In this document: positions 1 through 10,493 of the stretch, one piece after another
How the letters are laid out: each line of letters opens with the position of its first letter
How positions within the stretch are numbered: position 1 is the stretch's first letter
The notes under the pieces: model-generated
Told to the model about the DNA's origin: nothing
Databases searched by the model: none
What the model saw: only the letters and a program-made list of their open reading frames with translations
Program-made: the position numbers and the translations under genes
Source: Streptomyces sp. GS7
Lineage (GTDB): Bacteria > Actinomycetota > Actinomycetes > Streptomycetales > Streptomycetaceae
Direction of reading: 5' to 3'
NCBI RefSeq assembly: GCF_009834125.1
Contig: NZ_CP047146.1
Coordinates: 7,596,501 to 7,660,500, forward strand
Length of the DNA stretch: 64,000 bases

Positions 1-1276
1 CCTCCTTGACGGCCCGCACGATCCGGCCGGGGAGCGCGCCGACATACGTCCGCCGGTGGCCGCGGATCTCCGCCTCGTCCCGTACGCCGCCGAGCGCGAC
101 CCGGACGAACTTCCGCCCCATGGCCCGCGCGACGGATTCACCGAGCGAGGTCTTGCCGACGCCGGGCGGCCCCACGAGAGCCAGCACCGCGCCGCCCCGA
201 CGGCCCCCGACGAGTCCCAGCCCGCGCTCCGACCGCCGCTTGCGCACCGCCAGGTACTCGCTGATCCGCTCCTTGACGTCCGCCAGCCCGGAGTGGTCGG
301 CGTCCAGGACCCGCCGGGCGCCGGCGATGTCGTAGGCGTCCTCGGTGCGTTCGTTCCACGGCAGTTCCAGGACGGTGTCCAGCCAGGTGCGGATCCAGGA
401 GCCCTCCGGGCTCTGGTCGCTGGCCCGCTCCAGCTTGTCGACCTCCTTCAGGGCGGCCTTGCGGACCTCCTCCGGCAGGTCGGCGGCCTCGACCCGGGCG
501 CGGTAGTCGCCGCCCTCGTCCTCGGGGTCGCCGTTCAGCTCGGCCAGTTCCCTGCGGACCGCCTCCAGCTGCCGCCGCAGCAGGAACTCCCGCTGCTGCT
601 TGTCGACGCCCTCCTGGACGTCCTTGGCGATGGACTCGGCCACGTCCTGCTCGGCCAGATGGGAGCGCAGCACCTCGGCGGCGTACTTCAGCCGGGCGAC
701 CGGGTCGGTGGTCTCCAGCAGCCGGAGCTTCTGCTCGGTGGTCAGGAACGGCAGGTATCCGGAGTTGTCGGCGAGCGTCGGCACGTCGTCGATGCCGGCG
801 ACCCGGTCGACGACCTGCCAGGCCCCGCGCTTGCGCAGCCAGCTGGTGGCCAACGCCTTGTATTCCGTGACCAGTTCGGCGACCGCCCCCGGGAGGGGCT
901 CGGGCGCCTTCTCCTCGACGGGGGTCCCCTCCACCCACAGCGCGGCCCCCGGCCCGGTCGTGCCGGAGCCGATCCGCACCCGGCCCACGCCGCGGATCAG
1001 CGCCCCGGGGTCGCCGTCGGACAGCCGCCCGACCTGCTCGATCCTCCCCAGCGTGCCGATCGCCGCGTACGTCCCGTCGACCCGGGGCACAAGCAGCACC
1101 CTCGGCTTGTTACCCGAAGGCCCCGAAGACGCGGCGGCCTGCGCGGCCTCCACCGCCGCCCGTACGTCGGCGTCGGACAGGTCCAGCGGCACCACCATGC
1201 CGGGCAGGACGACCTCGTCATCGAGGGGCAGCACGGGCAGAGTGAGCGATGCGGATGCCGGCGACTCAGCAGTCAT
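1..1276 (-). CDS. lon: Lon ATP-dependent protease, N-terminal part (cut by window edge)
   Basis: This is the first ~425 residues of Lon, a cytoplasmic AAA+ serine protease that degrades damaged and regulatory proteins; the rest lies beyond base 1. The start ATG (1274-1276) gives MTAESPASASLTLPVLPLDD, typical of the LON substrate-binding domain, which fills about residues 10-200. A helical, charged linker follows (around EFLLRRQLEAVRRELAELNG). The Walker A motif GPPGVGKTS lies near residue 367 and is followed by the conserved GGVRDEAEIRGHRRTYVGA segment. The catalytic Ser-Lys dyad is not in view. A HAIR element directly upstream implies control by the heat-shock repressor HspR, as is known for lon in other Streptomyces. 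Identity is secure. Confidence 0.97.
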   Translation of the reverse strand, partial: MTAESPASASLTLPVLPLDDEVVLPGMVVPLDLSDADVRAAVEAAQAAASSGPSGNKPRVLLVPRVDGTYAAIGTLGRIEQVGRLSDGDPGALIRGVGRVRIGSGTTGPGAALWVEGTPVEEKAPEPLPGAVAELVTEYKALATSWLRKRGAWQVVDRVAGIDDVPTLADNSGYLPFLTTEQKLRLLETTDPVARLKYAAEVLRSHLAEQDVAESIAKDVQEGVDKQQREFLLRRQLEAVRRELAELNGDPEDEGGDYRARVEAADLPEEVRKAALKEVDKLERASDQSPEGSWIRTWLDTVLELPWNERTEDAYDIAGARRVLDADHSGLADVKERISEYLAVRKRRSERGLGLVGGRRGGAVLALVGPPGVGKTSLGESVARAMGRKFVRVALGGVRDEAEIRGHRRTYVGALPGRIVRAVKE

Positions 1277-1297
1277 GATCTCCCCTTCGGCAAGCAA

Positions 1298-1318
1298 GTT
1301 GAGCTTTATCCACTCAAT
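1298..1318. promoter_or_regulatory. HAIR-like operator (HspR site) upstream of lon
   Basis: GTTGAGC, a 7-base spacer and ACTCAAT form a dyad close to the HAIR consensus CTTGAGT-N7-ACTCAAG; only three of 14 arm bases differ. It lies 22 bases upstream of the lon start codon, where a repressor would block transcription. HspR control of lon through HAIR is established in actinomycetes; its use here is inferred from sequence and position. Confidence 0.8.
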
Positions 1319-1458
1319 GCCAGGGCCTCCACGGATGTTCCGGCCGCGCGTTCGCTGTGAGCGATCAACGGGGCAACCGGGTACGGGCGCATGCGCGCAG
1401 GGCCCGACCGCGGGGAAGGGGGAGGAAGAAGCAGCGGGGAGAAGGAGAAGAGGACGGG

Positions 1459-2319
1459 CTACCAGTGGGCGGGGCGGCGCAGCCCCGGCGGCAGCCTGGT
1501 GGCCGCGTCGCCACGGGCCGCGTTCACCTGCGCCTGGGTCAGGAAGATGCTGCCCGTCAGATCCGCACCGCGCAGATCGGCGTCCCGCAGATCGGCCCCG
1601 ATCAGGTCGGCGGTGCGCAGATCGGCGCCCTGGAGGTCGGCGGCGATCAGGTAGGCCCCCCGGAGATCGGCCCCCCGCAGACTCGCGCCCTTGAGCCTGG
1701 CTCCCATCAGGTCGGCCCCCCGCCGCTCCTTCTTGCGGCCCGGGACCTGCGCCCGTACGAGTTCGCTGACCCGCAGCAGCAGGGCGTTGACCTCGCCCCG
1801 GTGGGCGGCCACGTCCACGCCGGCCAGCTCCTCGGGGCCGCCGAGCGTCAGCCGCTCGGTCGTCTCCTGTACGGCCCGCAGCTCGCGGTGCACCGGACGG
1901 GCCGCCGGCAGCGTCAGGGCCTCGGCCACGTACCAGAGCAGCTCGTGCAACTGCCGCATCACGCCGAACGCGTCGAACATCGCCCGCGCGGTCCCCGGCG
2001 CCTGCCGCCAGTCCTTCCCCTCGAAGGTGACCTGGGAGACCTTCTGGCCGGCGCCGAAGCACTCGAAGACGGTGCAGCCGGAGAAGCCGCGCTGCCGCAG
2101 CTCGGCGTGGATCCCGCAGCGGAAGCCGGCCCCCAGGTTCGGGCAGGGCCGCCCGGCCTCCTTGTCGAGGGCGAAGTCCGCCGAGGCCGCGAACGGCAGT
2201 GCCACACAGCACAGCCCGAAGCAGCTGCCGCAGTCGGAGAGCAGCGGGAGCCGAGCGGCGTCCGGGGCCTGCGGAGGGGACGGTTCGCGGTCCTTCGACG
2301 GGCGGCGCTCGTGCGACAC
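1459..2319 (-). CDS. Cys-rich pentapeptide-repeat protein
   Basis: The GTG start at 2319 ([12 protein letters not shown]) follows a purine-rich stretch and gives 286 residues. Residues ~30-100 carry a cysteine cluster ([10 protein letters not shown], then [24 protein letters not shown]) that could bind a metal or cluster. The C-terminal third is a run of A(D/N)LXX pentapeptides ([19 protein letters not shown] and onward to about residue 265), which fold into a right-handed quadrilateral beta-helix. No signal peptide or membrane segment is visible. The biochemical role is unknown; such proteins are common next to lon in Streptomyces as far as I recall. Longer upstream reading in the same frame runs into the neighbouring gene and is not credible. 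Confidence 0.85.
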   Translation of the reverse strand: MSHERRPSKDREPSPPQAPDAARLPLLSDCGSCFGLCCVALPFAASADFALDKEAGRPCPNLGAGFRCGIHAELRQRGFSGCTVFECFGAGQKVSQVTFEGKDWRQAPGTARAMFDAFGVMRQLHELLWYVAEALTLPAARPVHRELRAVQETTERLTLGGPEELAGVDVAAHRGEVNALLLRVSELVRAQVPGRKKERRGADLMGARLKGASLRGADLRGAYLIAADLQGADLRTADLIGADLRDADLRGADLTGSIFLTQAQVNAARGDAATRLPPGLRRPAHW

Positions 2320-2462
2320 GGCTCTTCTCTGCTCCTGCGGCCGGCGGGCGCGCTCGGTCGTGGCGCCCGCGAAGGGCACCATTCTCCGCGACGACGCGGC
2401 GGTCTCCGTAATGAATTGACGGTCTCCGCGAAGAAGCGGCGGCGCCGGGCGCGCGGGGCGCC

Positions 2463-3335
2463 TCAGTACGTACGCGGGGTGCGCAGCGCCGGGTGCCCCA
2501 GGTCCCCGAGGAGCGGCGCGGGCCCGGCGCGCTGGTCGCGCCAGCGGCGCAGCAGCGGCCAGGCGGCCACGCCCAGGGCGAGCGAGAGCAGATGGCCCCA
2601 GTCCGTCATGGGGTCGGCAGAGGTCAGCAGATCGGTGACGCCCATGTAGCCGACGGCGGCCAGCAGGGGCCAGCGCAGCCAGCCGGGCAGCAGGACCGCC
2701 AGGGCTCCCGTGCAGGTCATCACGCCGAAGCTGATGCCGTAGTCGAGGCGGTGCAGCGAACTGTCCGGCAGCCCGCCCGCGGCCACGGAGAAGCCGACCG
2801 GCATTTCGGTGGCGAGGGTGGCCAGCGCATGTCCGCCGAAGAAGACCGCGGCGGTGCGCGGCCCGCCGATCCGCCGTTCCAGCGCCGTCACCACGACGAG
2901 GAAGACCAGGGCGAACGAGGAGCCGAGCCCGCCCGCTATCCACAGGGCGCTGGCGACCAGCACCAGCAGCGGGTCCTGCGCGAGATGGGTCACGTCCGTA
3001 CTGGAGCCCTGGAGCAGCGAGGCGACCAGGGCGGGGTCGCCGTGGTCGGCGAAGAGCGACGTGGCGACGAGCAGCAGCGCGTAGCCGAAGGTGAAGGGGG
3101 TGCCGGTGGGGGTGGGGAGCAGCCGCCAGGGCCGCAGTCCCGTCCACGGGCGGCGGGCGGCGGCGTCCTGCGCCGCACCGCCGGCGGCGTCCGTGGCCGC
3201 CGTGGCCGGCACCAGCGCCGCGTCGCCGCGCTGCCGGGGCATGCCCGCGAGGATCACCGGCGTGCCGTCGGCCCGCGGGCCGACGCCCGGCCCGTCATCG
3301 ACCGGCACACCCCCGGCCGTCTCCAGTGTGCTCAC
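2463..3335 (-). CDS. Rhomboid-like multi-pass membrane protein
   Basis: A 290-residue membrane protein from the GTG at 3335 ([14 protein letters not shown]); an upstream GTG at 3425 would add 30 residues of low-complexity sequence and is the alternative. The N-terminal ~80 residues are disordered. About six hydrophobic segments follow, starting near [11 protein letters not shown]. Within them are GISFG, matching the rhomboid GxSxG serine loop, and [10 protein letters not shown] in the last segment, matching the rhomboid histidine helix, with the intervening GHALATLA segment. These are the expected Ser/His pair of an intramembrane serine protease, so it may be active. Substrates are unknown. 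Assignment as a rhomboid-fold protein is reasonable; proteolysis is inference. Confidence 0.7.
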   Translation of the reverse strand: MSTLETAGGVPVDDGPGVGPRADGTPVILAGMPRQRGDAALVPATAATDAAGGAAQDAAARRPWTGLRPWRLLPTPTGTPFTFGYALLLVATSLFADHGDPALVASLLQGSSTDVTHLAQDPLLVLVASALWIAGGLGSSFALVFLVVVTALERRIGGPRTAAVFFGGHALATLATEMPVGFSVAAGGLPDSSLHRLDYGISFGVMTCTGALAVLLPGWLRWPLLAAVGYMGVTDLLTSADPMTDWGHLLSLALGVAAWPLLRRWRDQRAGPAPLLGDLGHPALRTPRTY

Positions 3336-3576
3336 TGCCCAAGGCCCCTTTCTCGCGGACTCCCGCGGTTCCGCCGTTCCCGACGGACCCGCCGCTCCAC
3401 CGCCCTGCACAACGTCCGCGACCACTGTGCCCGCTCAACCCATGAGCCAGCTGTGTACGTGAGATCCGTCACGGCACTCAACCTTTGTGGAGCACGCGAC
3501 GTTGCCCGGAACCCTCCCTCCGCCACCATCCGCCCGCCGTTGGACCGGCGCACCCGGCGTTGGCCAAGATGGCCGC

Positions 3577-4338
3577 ATGGATCCCGCCCACCCCTGGCAT
3601 CCGACCGCCGGCCCCGAGTCGGCCGCACGCACCCTCGACCGCCGTCAGGGCCCGTACGGAGAGGTGGTGTTACGGCAACGGGGCCCGGCCGCCGAGGGCC
3701 CCGGAACCCTTGCGGCGCCCGGATCCGACGGGCCCGTCTACGAGATCATCGCCAATGGCTGCTTCCTGATGGACACCTCCGACGGGCGCTCCGAGCGGCT
3801 GCTGGTCGACGCCGCGCTGGCCGCGCTCCCGGCCGGTCGCGCGCACCCCGCCGTCCTCATCGGCGGGCTGGGCGTCGGCTTCTCGCTGGCACGGGCCGCC
3901 GCCGAACCGCGCTGGGGCCGGATCGCGGTGGCCGAGCGCGAGGCGGCGGTGATCGACTGGCACCGCACGGGTCCGCTCTCGGCCGTCTCGGGGGAGGCGC
4001 TGGCCGATCCGCGCACCGAGATCCTGCACACCGACCTGGTGGCGTACCTCCACGACGGCGCGGGCCAACTCCCCTACGACGCACTGTGCCTGGACATCGA
4101 CAACGGCCCCGACTGGACCGTCACCGAGGACAACGACAGCCTCTACTCCCCCGCCGGACTGGCCGCCTGCCGGGACCGGCTGACGCCCGGCGGAGTGCTC
4201 GCCGTGTGGTCGGCGCAGCCGTCCGCGGAGTTCGAACTGGCCCTGCGAAATGCCGGATTCGACGGGGTACGGACGGAAGAGATCCCCGTTGCCCGAGGAG
4301 TCCCGGACGTCGTCCATCTGGCGCTCCGGTCCGCGTAG
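3577..4338 (+). CDS. Spermidine synthase-like SAM-fold protein
   Basis: The ATG at 3577 gives a 253-residue soluble protein. A Rossmann SAM/decarboxy-SAM binding fold is visible: VLIGGLGVGFSL (glycine-rich loop, ~residues 93-104), the acidic strand end IAVAERE, and YDALCLDIDNGP, where polyamine synthases place the catalytic aspartate region. The family (spermidine synthase superfamily) transfers aminopropyl groups, but many actinobacterial members are small, single-domain and uncharacterised, so true polyamine synthesis is uncertain. The gene stands alone between divergent and downstream genes; the response-regulator gene follows 83 bases later. Confidence 0.75.
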   Translation: MDPAHPWHPTAGPESAARTLDRRQGPYGEVVLRQRGPAAEGPGTLAAPGSDGPVYEIIANGCFLMDTSDGRSERLLVDAALAALPAGRAHPAVLIGGLGVGFSLARAAAEPRWGRIAVAEREAAVIDWHRTGPLSAVSGEALADPRTEILHTDLVAYLHDGAGQLPYDALCLDIDNGPDWTVTEDNDSLYSPAGLAACRDRLTPGGVLAVWSAQPSAEFELALRNAGFDGVRTEEIPVARGVPDVVHLALRSA

Positions 4339-4421
4339 GGTGCGTAGCCGACGGTCACACCATGCCCTTACGCTGCTGCCCAGCAAGACGCGACCACGCA
4401 GGGCACATGCAGGGGCGGGCG

Positions 4422-5162
4422 ATGGACCAGACTCAGACAACCCAGGGCGGCACCACCGCGGCCACGCCGGGCGCCCAGCGCCGGGTGCTGGTCGTGGAGG
4501 ACGATCCGACGATCGTCGAAGCCATCGCGGCCCGGCTGCGCGCCGAGGGCTTCCAGGTGCAGACGGCCACCGACGGCCCGGCCGCGGTGGACACCGCCGA
4601 GGCGTGGCAGCCGGATCTGCTCGTCCTCGACGTGATGCTGCCGGGCTTCGACGGCCTGGAGGTGTGCCGCCGGGTGCAGGCACAGCGCCCGGTGCCGGTG
4701 ATGATGCTCACCGCCCGGGACGACGAGACCGACATGCTCGTCGGCCTCGGGGTCGGCGCCGACGACTACATGACCAAGCCGTTCTCCATGCGGGAGCTGG
4801 CCGCCCGGGTGCACGTGCTGCTGCGCCGGGTCGAGCGCGCCGCGCTGGCCGCGCACACCCCGCGCAGCGGCATCCTGCGGCTGGGTGAGCTGGAGATCGA
4901 CCACGCGCAGCGCCGGGTCCGGGTGCGCGGCACGGACGTGCACCTGACCCCCACCGAGTTCGACCTGCTGGTCTGCCTGGCGAACACCCCGCGCGCGGTG
5001 CTCTCCCGCGAGCAGCTGCTCGCCGAGGTCTGGGACTGGGCGGACGCCTCCGGGACGCGTACGGTCGACAGCCACATCAAGGCGCTGCGCCGCAAGATCG
5101 GCGCCGAGCGGATCCGCACCGTCCACGGCGTCGGGTACGCCCTGGAGACCCCGCCCGCATGA
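4422..5162 (+). CDS. OmpR-family response regulator
   Basis: A 246-residue winged-helix response regulator. The receiver domain (about residues 24-140) shows the acidic pair VVEDD, the phosphoacceptor in LLVLDVMLPG (Asp70), the switch Thr in MMLTARD and the lysine in YMTKPFS. The C-terminal Trans_reg_C domain (~150-240) ends in the usual recognition-helix and wing sequence RTVDSHIKALRRKIGAERIR. I chose ATG 4422 because it has an AGGGGCGGG Shine-Dalgarno; ATG 4407 would add MQGRA. The stop overlaps the start of the histidine kinase by four bases (ATGA), so the pair is translationally coupled and should be a cognate two-component system. The signal and targets are unknown. Confidence 0.95.
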   Translation: MDQTQTTQGGTTAATPGAQRRVLVVEDDPTIVEAIAARLRAEGFQVQTATDGPAAVDTAEAWQPDLLVLDVMLPGFDGLEVCRRVQAQRPVPVMMLTARDDETDMLVGLGVGADDYMTKPFSMRELAARVHVLLRRVERAALAAHTPRSGILRLGELEIDHAQRRVRVRGTDVHLTPTEFDLLVCLANTPRAVLSREQLLAEVWDWADASGTRTVDSHIKALRRKIGAERIRTVHGVGYALETPPA

Positions 5163-6292
5163 CCCGGCGCTGGCTGACGGGCGTGCGCGGACTGTGGCAG
5201 CGGGTCTGGGAGGGGCTGCGGCCCCTCGATCCGTACCGCTCCGTCAAGGCGGCGCTCGGCGCACTGGTCATCGTCTCGGTGATCATCACCACACTCCTGG
5301 TGTTCGTCGCGATGCACTCGGCGACAGAGCTGCGGGTGATCACGGTCTTCTCGATCATCGCCTCGCTGCTGATCACCCAGTTCGTGGCGAACAGCCTGAC
5401 CGCGCCGCTCGGCGAGATGACCGATGTGACCCGGGCGATGGCGCACGGTGACTACACCCGCCGGGTGCGCTCGGACCGCCGCGACGAGTTCGGGGACCTG
5501 GCGGACGCCTTCAACCGCATGGCGGCCGACCTGGAGGCGGTGGACACCCACCGCAAGGAACTGGTCGCCAACGTCTCGCACGAGCTGCGCACCCCCATCG
5601 CGGCGCTGCGCGCGGTGCTGGAGAACGTCGTCGACGGGGTCTGCGAGCCGGACCCGGAGACCATGCGGACGGCGCTGAAGCAGACCGAGCGGCTGGGCCG
5701 GCTGGTGGAGCACCTCCTGGACCTGTCGCGCCTGGACAACGGCGTGGTGCCGCTGCACACCCGCCGCTTCGAGGTCTGGCCGTACCTGTCCGGGGTGCTC
5801 AAGGAGGCCAACATGAGCCGCGGCGCCTCCACGCTCTCCGGGCTCTCCGGCCTTGCCGCCTCCGGCACCCATACGCGGACCGACGTCCACCTCCACCTCG
5901 ACGTGTCGCCCCCGGAGCTGACCGCGTACGCGGACGCCGAGCGGCTCCACCAGGTCGTGGCGAATCTCATCGACAACGCGATCAAGCACAGCCCGCGGCA
6001 CGGCCGGGTCACGGTGCGCGCGCGGCGCGGCGAGGGGCCGGAGGGCCTGGAGCTGGAGGTGCAGGACGAGGGCCCCGGCATCCCCGCGTCGGAGCGCCAC
6101 CGGGTCTTCGAGCGGTTCAACCGCGGCGGGCCGGGACCCTCGGGTCCGGGCACCGACGGCGGTACGGGACTGGGCCTGGCGATCGCGCGCTGGGCGGTGG
6201 ATCTGCACGGCGGGCGCATCGGGGTGGCCGAATCACTCCGCGGTTGCCGGATCCGGGTCACCCTTCCGGGGCTGGAGTCAACCCGGGGCTGA
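5159..6292 (+). CDS. HAMP-type sensor histidine kinase
   Basis: The 377-residue partner of the preceding regulator. Two hydrophobic helices (about residues 28-50 and 58-78) are separated by only a few residues, so there is almost no extracytoplasmic sensor; the signal may be membrane-borne or intracellular. HAMP follows (SLTAPLGEMTDVTRAMAHG). The HisKA box VSHELRTPIAAL puts the phosphorylated histidine at residue 141. The HATPase_c domain has the N box NLIDNAIKHSP, the G1 box DEGPGIP and the G2 box GTGLGLAIA. ATG overlaps the regulator stop. The operon ends 238 bases before kgd; whether it controls kgd is not shown by sequence. Confidence 0.95.
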   Translation: MTRRWLTGVRGLWQRVWEGLRPLDPYRSVKAALGALVIVSVIITTLLVFVAMHSATELRVITVFSIIASLLITQFVANSLTAPLGEMTDVTRAMAHGDYTRRVRSDRRDEFGDLADAFNRMAADLEAVDTHRKELVANVSHELRTPIAALRAVLENVVDGVCEPDPETMRTALKQTERLGRLVEHLLDLSRLDNGVVPLHTRRFEVWPYLSGVLKEANMSRGASTLSGLSGLAASGTHTRTDVHLHLDVSPPELTAYADAERLHQVVANLIDNAIKHSPRHGRVTVRARRGEGPEGLELEVQDEGPGIPASERHRVFERFNRGGPGPSGPGTDGGTGLGLAIARWAVDLHGGRIGVAESLRGCRIRVTLPGLESTRG

Positions 6293-6436
6293 CGCCCGCT
6301 GACGTAGGGTCGGTGGTGGGAGCACTCGTTCCGGGGGTGCAACGGCGATGGGTGCTACCCGCACGCGGGCAAACCCCGGGTATTTCCCGCCAAGTCATGC
6401 CCTGAAACCCTTCGGTGAATGTGACGTGCGCGACGA

Positions 6437-6480
6437 GTGACCCTCCCGGACTGCACCAAAGGTCACAAGAGGCGTAGCCT
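6437..6480 (+). promoter_or_regulatory. Possible kgd promoter with flanking inverted repeat
   Basis: A TAGCCT -10-like hexamer lies at 6475-6480, about 50 bases before the kgd GTG. Upstream, GTGACC (6437-6442) and GGTCAC (6461-6466) form a 6-base inverted repeat with an 18-base spacer, placed where an operator could cover the -35 region. The arms are short, so this is only a candidate. Confidence 0.3.
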
Positions 6481-6530
6481 TTATTCCCGCTGTCCACCAC
6501 CTTAGGAAGCGGAAGAGGGCGGTTGCCGCC

Positions 6531-9500
6531 GTGTCGCTACAGTCCCCCAACAGTGCGAGTGTCTCGACGGACCAAGCGGGGCAGGGGAAGAACCCTGCCG
6601 CTGCGTTCGGTCCCAATGAGTGGCTCGTCGACGAGATCTACCAGCAGTACCTCCAGGACCCGAACTCGGTAGACCGAGCCTGGTGGGACTTCTTCGCCGA
6701 CTACAAGCCGGGCGGCGCCACCGCGCCGAGCCAGCCGGCGGAGGCTGCCGCCCCCGCTCCGGCCCCGGCGGCTCCGGCCGCGCCCGCCGCGCCCGCCGCG
6801 GTCGAGCCGAAGCCCGCCGTGCAGGCCGCGGCCCAGCCGGCCACCCCGGCTACGCCTCCCGGTGCGAGCACCGGCTCCACCGGAGCGGCTGACGCCGTGC
6901 CCACCCCTGGCGCTCCGGCCCCCGCGCAGGCCGCGCCGGCGAAGGCCGCCCCGGCCAAGCCCACCGCCAAGCAGGTCGCTGACGGCCAGGCCCCCGAGGG
7001 CCCGGAGTACGTCACCCTGCGGGGCCCGTCGGCCGCCGTCGCGAAGAACATGAACGCCTCCCTGGAGCTGCCGACGGCCACGTCCGTCCGCGCGGTCCCG
7101 GTGAAGCTGCTCTTCGACAACCGCATCGTCATCAACAACCACCTCAAGCGCGCCCGGGGCGGGAAGGTCTCCTTCACCCACCTCATCGGCTACGCGATGG
7201 TGCAGGCCCTCAAGGCCATGCCGTCGATGAACAGCCACTTCGCGGAGAAGGACGGCAAGCCCACGCTGGTCAAGCCGGCGCACGTCAACCTCGGCCTGGC
7301 CATCGACCTGGTCAAGCCGAACGGCGAGCGCCAGCTGGTCGTCGCGGCCATCAAGAAGGCCGAGACGCTGAGCTTCTTCGAGTTCTGGCAGGCCTACGAG
7401 GACATCGTCCGCCGGGCCCGGGACAACAAGCTGACGATGGACGACTTCACCGGGGTCACCGCGTCGCTGACGAACCCCGGCGGCATCGGCACCGTCCACT
7501 CGGTGCCCCGCCTGATGCCCGGCCAGTCCATGATCATGGGCGTCGGCTCGATGGACTACCCGGCCGAGTTCCAGGGCACCTCCCAGGACGCCCTGAACAA
7601 GCTGGGTGTCGCCAAGGTCATGACGCTGACCAGCACCTACGACCACCGGGTGATCCAGGGCGCCGCCTCCGGCGAGTTCCTGCGGATCATGAACCAGCTG
7701 CTGCTCGGCGAGAACGATTTCTTCGACGACATCTTCAAGTCGCTTCGAATCCCGTACGAGCCGGTCCGCTGGCTGCGGGACATCGACGCCTCGCACGACG
7801 ACGACGTCACCAAGGCCGCCCGGGTCTTCGAGCTGATCCACTCCTACCGGGTCCGCGGCCACGTCATGGCCGACACCGACCCGCTGGAGTACCACCAGCG
7901 CAAGCACCCCGACCTCGACATCACCGAGCACGGCCTCACCCTGTGGGACCTGGAGCGCGAGTTCGCGGTCGGCGGCTTCTCCGGCAAGTCCATGATGAAG
8001 CTGCGCGACATCCTGGGCGTGCTGCGCGACTCGTACTGCCGCACCACCGGCATCGAGTTCATGCACATCCAGGACCCCAAGCAGCGCAAGTGGATCCAGG
8101 ACCGGGTCGAGCGCCCGCACAAGTCGCCGGAGCGCGACGAGCAGCTGCGGATCCTGCGCCGGCTGAACTCCGCCGAGGCGTTCGAGACGTTCCTGCAGAC
8201 CAAGTACGTCGGCCAGAAGCGCTTCTCGCTGGAGGGCGGCGAGTCCGTCATCCCGCTGCTGGACGCGGTCATCGACTCCGCGGCCGAGTCGCGCCTGGAC
8301 GAGGTCGTCATCGGCATGGCCCACCGCGGCCGGCTCAACGTCCTGGCGAACATCGTCGGCAAGTCGTACGCGCAGATCTTCCGGGAGTTCGAGGGCAACC
8401 TCGACCCGAAGTCGATGCACGGCTCCGGCGACGTGAAGTACCACCTGGGCGCCGAGGGCACCTTCACCGGCCTGGACGGCGAGCAGATCACGGTCTCGCT
8501 GACCGCCAACCCCTCCCACCTGGAGGCCGTGGACCCGGTCGTCGAGGGTGTCGCCCGCGCCAAGCAGGACATCATCAACAAGGGCGGTACGGACTTCACG
8601 GTCCTGCCGATCCAGCTGCACGGTGACGCCGCGTTCGCCGGCCAGGGCGTGGTCGCCGAGACGCTGAACATGTCGCAGCTGCGCGGCTACCGCACCGGCG
8701 GCACCGTCCACGTCGTCATCAACAACCAGGTCGGCTTCACCGCCGCGCCGGAGTCCTCGCGCTCCTCCATGTACGCCACGGACGTGGCCCGCATGATCGA
8801 GGCGCCGATCTTCCACGTCAACGGTGACGACCCCGAGGCCGTCGTCCGTGTCGCCCGGCTCGCCTTCGAGTTCCGCCAGGCGTTCAACAAGGACGTGGTC
8901 ATCGACCTCATCTGCTACCGCCGCCGCGGCCACAACGAGTCGGACAACCCGGCCTTCACCCAGCCGTTGATGTACGACCTGATCGACAAGAAGCGCTCGG
9001 TGCGCAAGCTCTACACCGAGTCGCTGATCGGCCGGGGCGACATCACCCTCGAAGAGGCGGAGCAGGCGCTCCAGGACTTCCAGGGCCAGCTGGAGAAGGT
9101 CTTCACCGAGGTCCGCGACGCCACGACGGCCCCGGTCGCCCCCGAGGTGCCGCAGCCCAAGGCCGAGTTCCCGGTCTTCGTGGACACCGCGATCTCCCAG
9201 GAGGTCGTCAAGCGGATCGCCGAGTCCCAGGTCAACATCCCCGAGCGGGTCACCGTCCACCCGCGCCTGCTGCCCCAGCTGCAGCGCCGCGCGGCGATGG
9301 TCGAGGACGACGCGATCGACTGGGGCATGGGCGAGACCCTGGCCATCGGTTCGCTGCTGATGGAGGGCACCCCGGTCCGGCTCGCCGGCCAGGACTCCCG
9401 CCGCGGCACGTTCGGCCAGCGGCACGCGGTGCTCATCGACCGGCAGACCGGCGACGACTTCACCCCGCTGCTCTACCTGTCCGACGACCAGGCGCGCTAC

Positions 9501-10364
9501 AACGTCTACGACTCGCTGCTGAGCGAGTACGCGGCGATGGGCTTCGAGTACGGCTACTCGCTCGCCCGCCCGGAGTCGCTGGTCATGTGGGAGGCCCAGT
9601 TCGGTGACTTCACCAACGGCGCCCAGACCATCGTCGACGAGTTCATCTCCTCGGCGGAGCAGAAGTGGGGCCAGACCTCCGGCGTCACCCTGCTCCTCCC
9701 GCACGGCTACGAGGGCCAGGGTCCGGACCACTCCTCGGCCCGGATCGAGCGCTTCCTCCAGCTGTGCGCGCAGAACAACATGACGGTCGCCATGCCGACG
9801 CTCCCGTCGAACTACTTCCACCTGCTCCGCTGGCAGGTCCACAACCCGCACCACAAGCCGCTGATCGTCTTCACCCCGAAGTCGATGCTGCGTCTGAAGG
9901 CGGCGGCGTCGAAGACGGAAGAGTTCACCACGGGCGGCTTCCGGCCGGTCATCGGCGACAGCACGGTCAGGGCCGAGGACGTCCGCAAGGTCGTCTTCTG
10001 CTCCGGCAAGGTCTACTACGACCTGGAGGCGGAGCGCGCCAAGCGCGGTGCGAACGACACGGCGATCGTCCGCATCGAGCGCCTGTACCCGCTTCCCGGC
10101 AAGGAGCTGCAGGCGGAGATCGCCAAGTTCCCGAACGCCGAGAAGTACCTCTGGGCGCAGGAGGAGCCGGCGAACCAGGGTGCCTGGCCGTTCCTCGGCC
10201 TCAACATGATCGACGCACTGGACCTGGCCGTCGGTGCCGACGTCCCGCACGGTGAGCGCCTGCGCCGGATCTCCCGGCCGCACAGCTCCTCGCCGGCGGT
10301 CGGTTCGGCCAAGCGCCACCAGGCCGAGCAGGCCCAGCTGGTGGCCGAGGTGTTCGACGCCTGA
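6531..10364 (+). CDS. kgd: Multifunctional 2-oxoglutarate decarboxylase/dehydrogenase E1-E2 fusion (Kgd)
   Basis: A 1277-residue actinobacterial Kgd/OdhA-type enzyme that acts at the 2-oxoglutarate step of the TCA cycle. It has a short OdhN segment ([20 protein letters not shown]), then an Ala/Pro-rich flexible linker (~60-155). The E2-type acyltransferase catalytic domain follows (~158-400, ending with [16 protein letters not shown], whose His is the acyltransferase base), but with no lipoyl domain. The thiamine-diphosphate E1 part fills the rest, with [27 protein letters not shown] and INNQVGFT as the ThDP/Mg site. The fusion lets it work with E3 and another E2 in a hybrid PDH/ODH complex; the family is inhibited by the FHA protein GarA/OdhI. 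The GTG start is the family start. A strong hairpin follows the stop. Confidence 0.97.
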   Translation: MSLQSPNSASVSTDQAGQGKNPAAAFGPNEWLVDEIYQQYLQDPNSVDRAWWDFFADYKPGGATAPSQPAEAAAPAPAPAAPAAPAAPAAVEPKPAVQAAAQPATPATPPGASTGSTGAADAVPTPGAPAPAQAAPAKAAPAKPTAKQVADGQAPEGPEYVTLRGPSAAVAKNMNASLELPTATSVRAVPVKLLFDNRIVINNHLKRARGGKVSFTHLIGYAMVQALKAMPSMNSHFAEKDGKPTLVKPAHVNLGLAIDLVKPNGERQLVVAAIKKAETLSFFEFWQAYEDIVRRARDNKLTMDDFTGVTASLTNPGGIGTVHSVPRLMPGQSMIMGVGSMDYPAEFQGTSQDALNKLGVAKVMTLTSTYDHRVIQGAASGEFLRIMNQLLLGENDFFDDIFKSLRIPYEPVRWLRDIDASHDDDVTKAARVFELIHSYRVRGHVMADTDPLEYHQRKHPDLDITEHGLTLWDLEREFAVGGFSGKSMMKLRDILGVLRDSYCRTTGIEFMHIQDPKQRKWIQDRVERPHKSPERDEQLRILRRLNSAEAFETFLQTKYVGQKRFSLEGGESVIPLLDAVIDSAAESRLDEVVIGMAHRGRLNVLANIVGKSYAQIFREFEGNLDPKSMHGSGDVKYHLGAEGTFTGLDGEQITVSLTANPSHLEAVDPVVEGVARAKQDIINKGGTDFTVLPIQLHGDAAFAGQGVVAETLNMSQLRGYRTGGTVHVVINNQVGFTAAPESSRSSMYATDVARMIEAPIFHVNGDDPEAVVRVARLAFEFRQAFNKDVVIDLICYRRRGHNESDNPAFTQPLMYDLIDKKRSVRKLYTESLIGRGDITLEEAEQALQDFQGQLEKVFTEVRDATTAPVAPEVPQPKAEFPVFVDTAISQEVVKRIAESQVNIPERVTVHPRLLPQLQRRAAMVEDDAIDWGMGETLAIGSLLMEGTPVRLAGQDSRRGTFGQRHAVLIDRQTGDDFTPLLYLSDDQARYNVYDSLLSEYAAMGFEYGYSLARPESLVMWEAQFGDFTNGAQTIVDEFISSAEQKWGQTSGVTLLLPHGYEGQGPDHSSARIERFLQLCAQNNMTVAMPTLPSNYFHLLRWQVHNPHHKPLIVFTPKSMLRLKAAASKTEEFTTGGFRPVIGDSTVRAEDVRKVVFCSGKVYYDLEAERAKRGANDTAIVRIERLYPLPGKELQAEIAKFPNAEKYLWAQEEPANQGAWPFLGLNMIDALDLAVGADVPHGERLRRISRPHSSSPAVGSAKRHQAEQAQLVAEVFDA

Positions 10365-10393
10365 GCGGTGCCGCACGGCTGAGGTAGATGCCT

Positions 10394-10431
10394 GAAGGGC
10401 CCGTTCCCACCGAGGTGGGAACGGGCCCTTC
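10394..10431 (+). terminator. Intrinsic terminator hairpin after kgd
   Basis: A perfect 18-base-pair stem with a two-base loop lies 30 bases after the kgd stop. It also sits 62 bases beyond the convergent gene's stop, so it probably ends transcription from both sides. There is no long U-tract, as is usual in Streptomyces. Confidence 0.85.
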
Positions 10432-10493
10432 ACGCTGTGGTGCCGGCACGGAGCGCCGCCTTCTGGGGGTGGAGGTCGGGCGGCGGGCAGGCG

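Noticed and set aside
2493..4421. Long N-terminal extension of the response-regulator frame
   Set aside because: It crosses two other genes and has no family sequence; the real start with a ribosome site is at 4422.
6537..10433. A 1298-codon open frame antisense to kgd
   Set aside because: High-GC codon bias opens the opposite frame; the protein is Val/Leu/Gly/Asp low complexity with no domain, while the plus strand encodes a clear Kgd.
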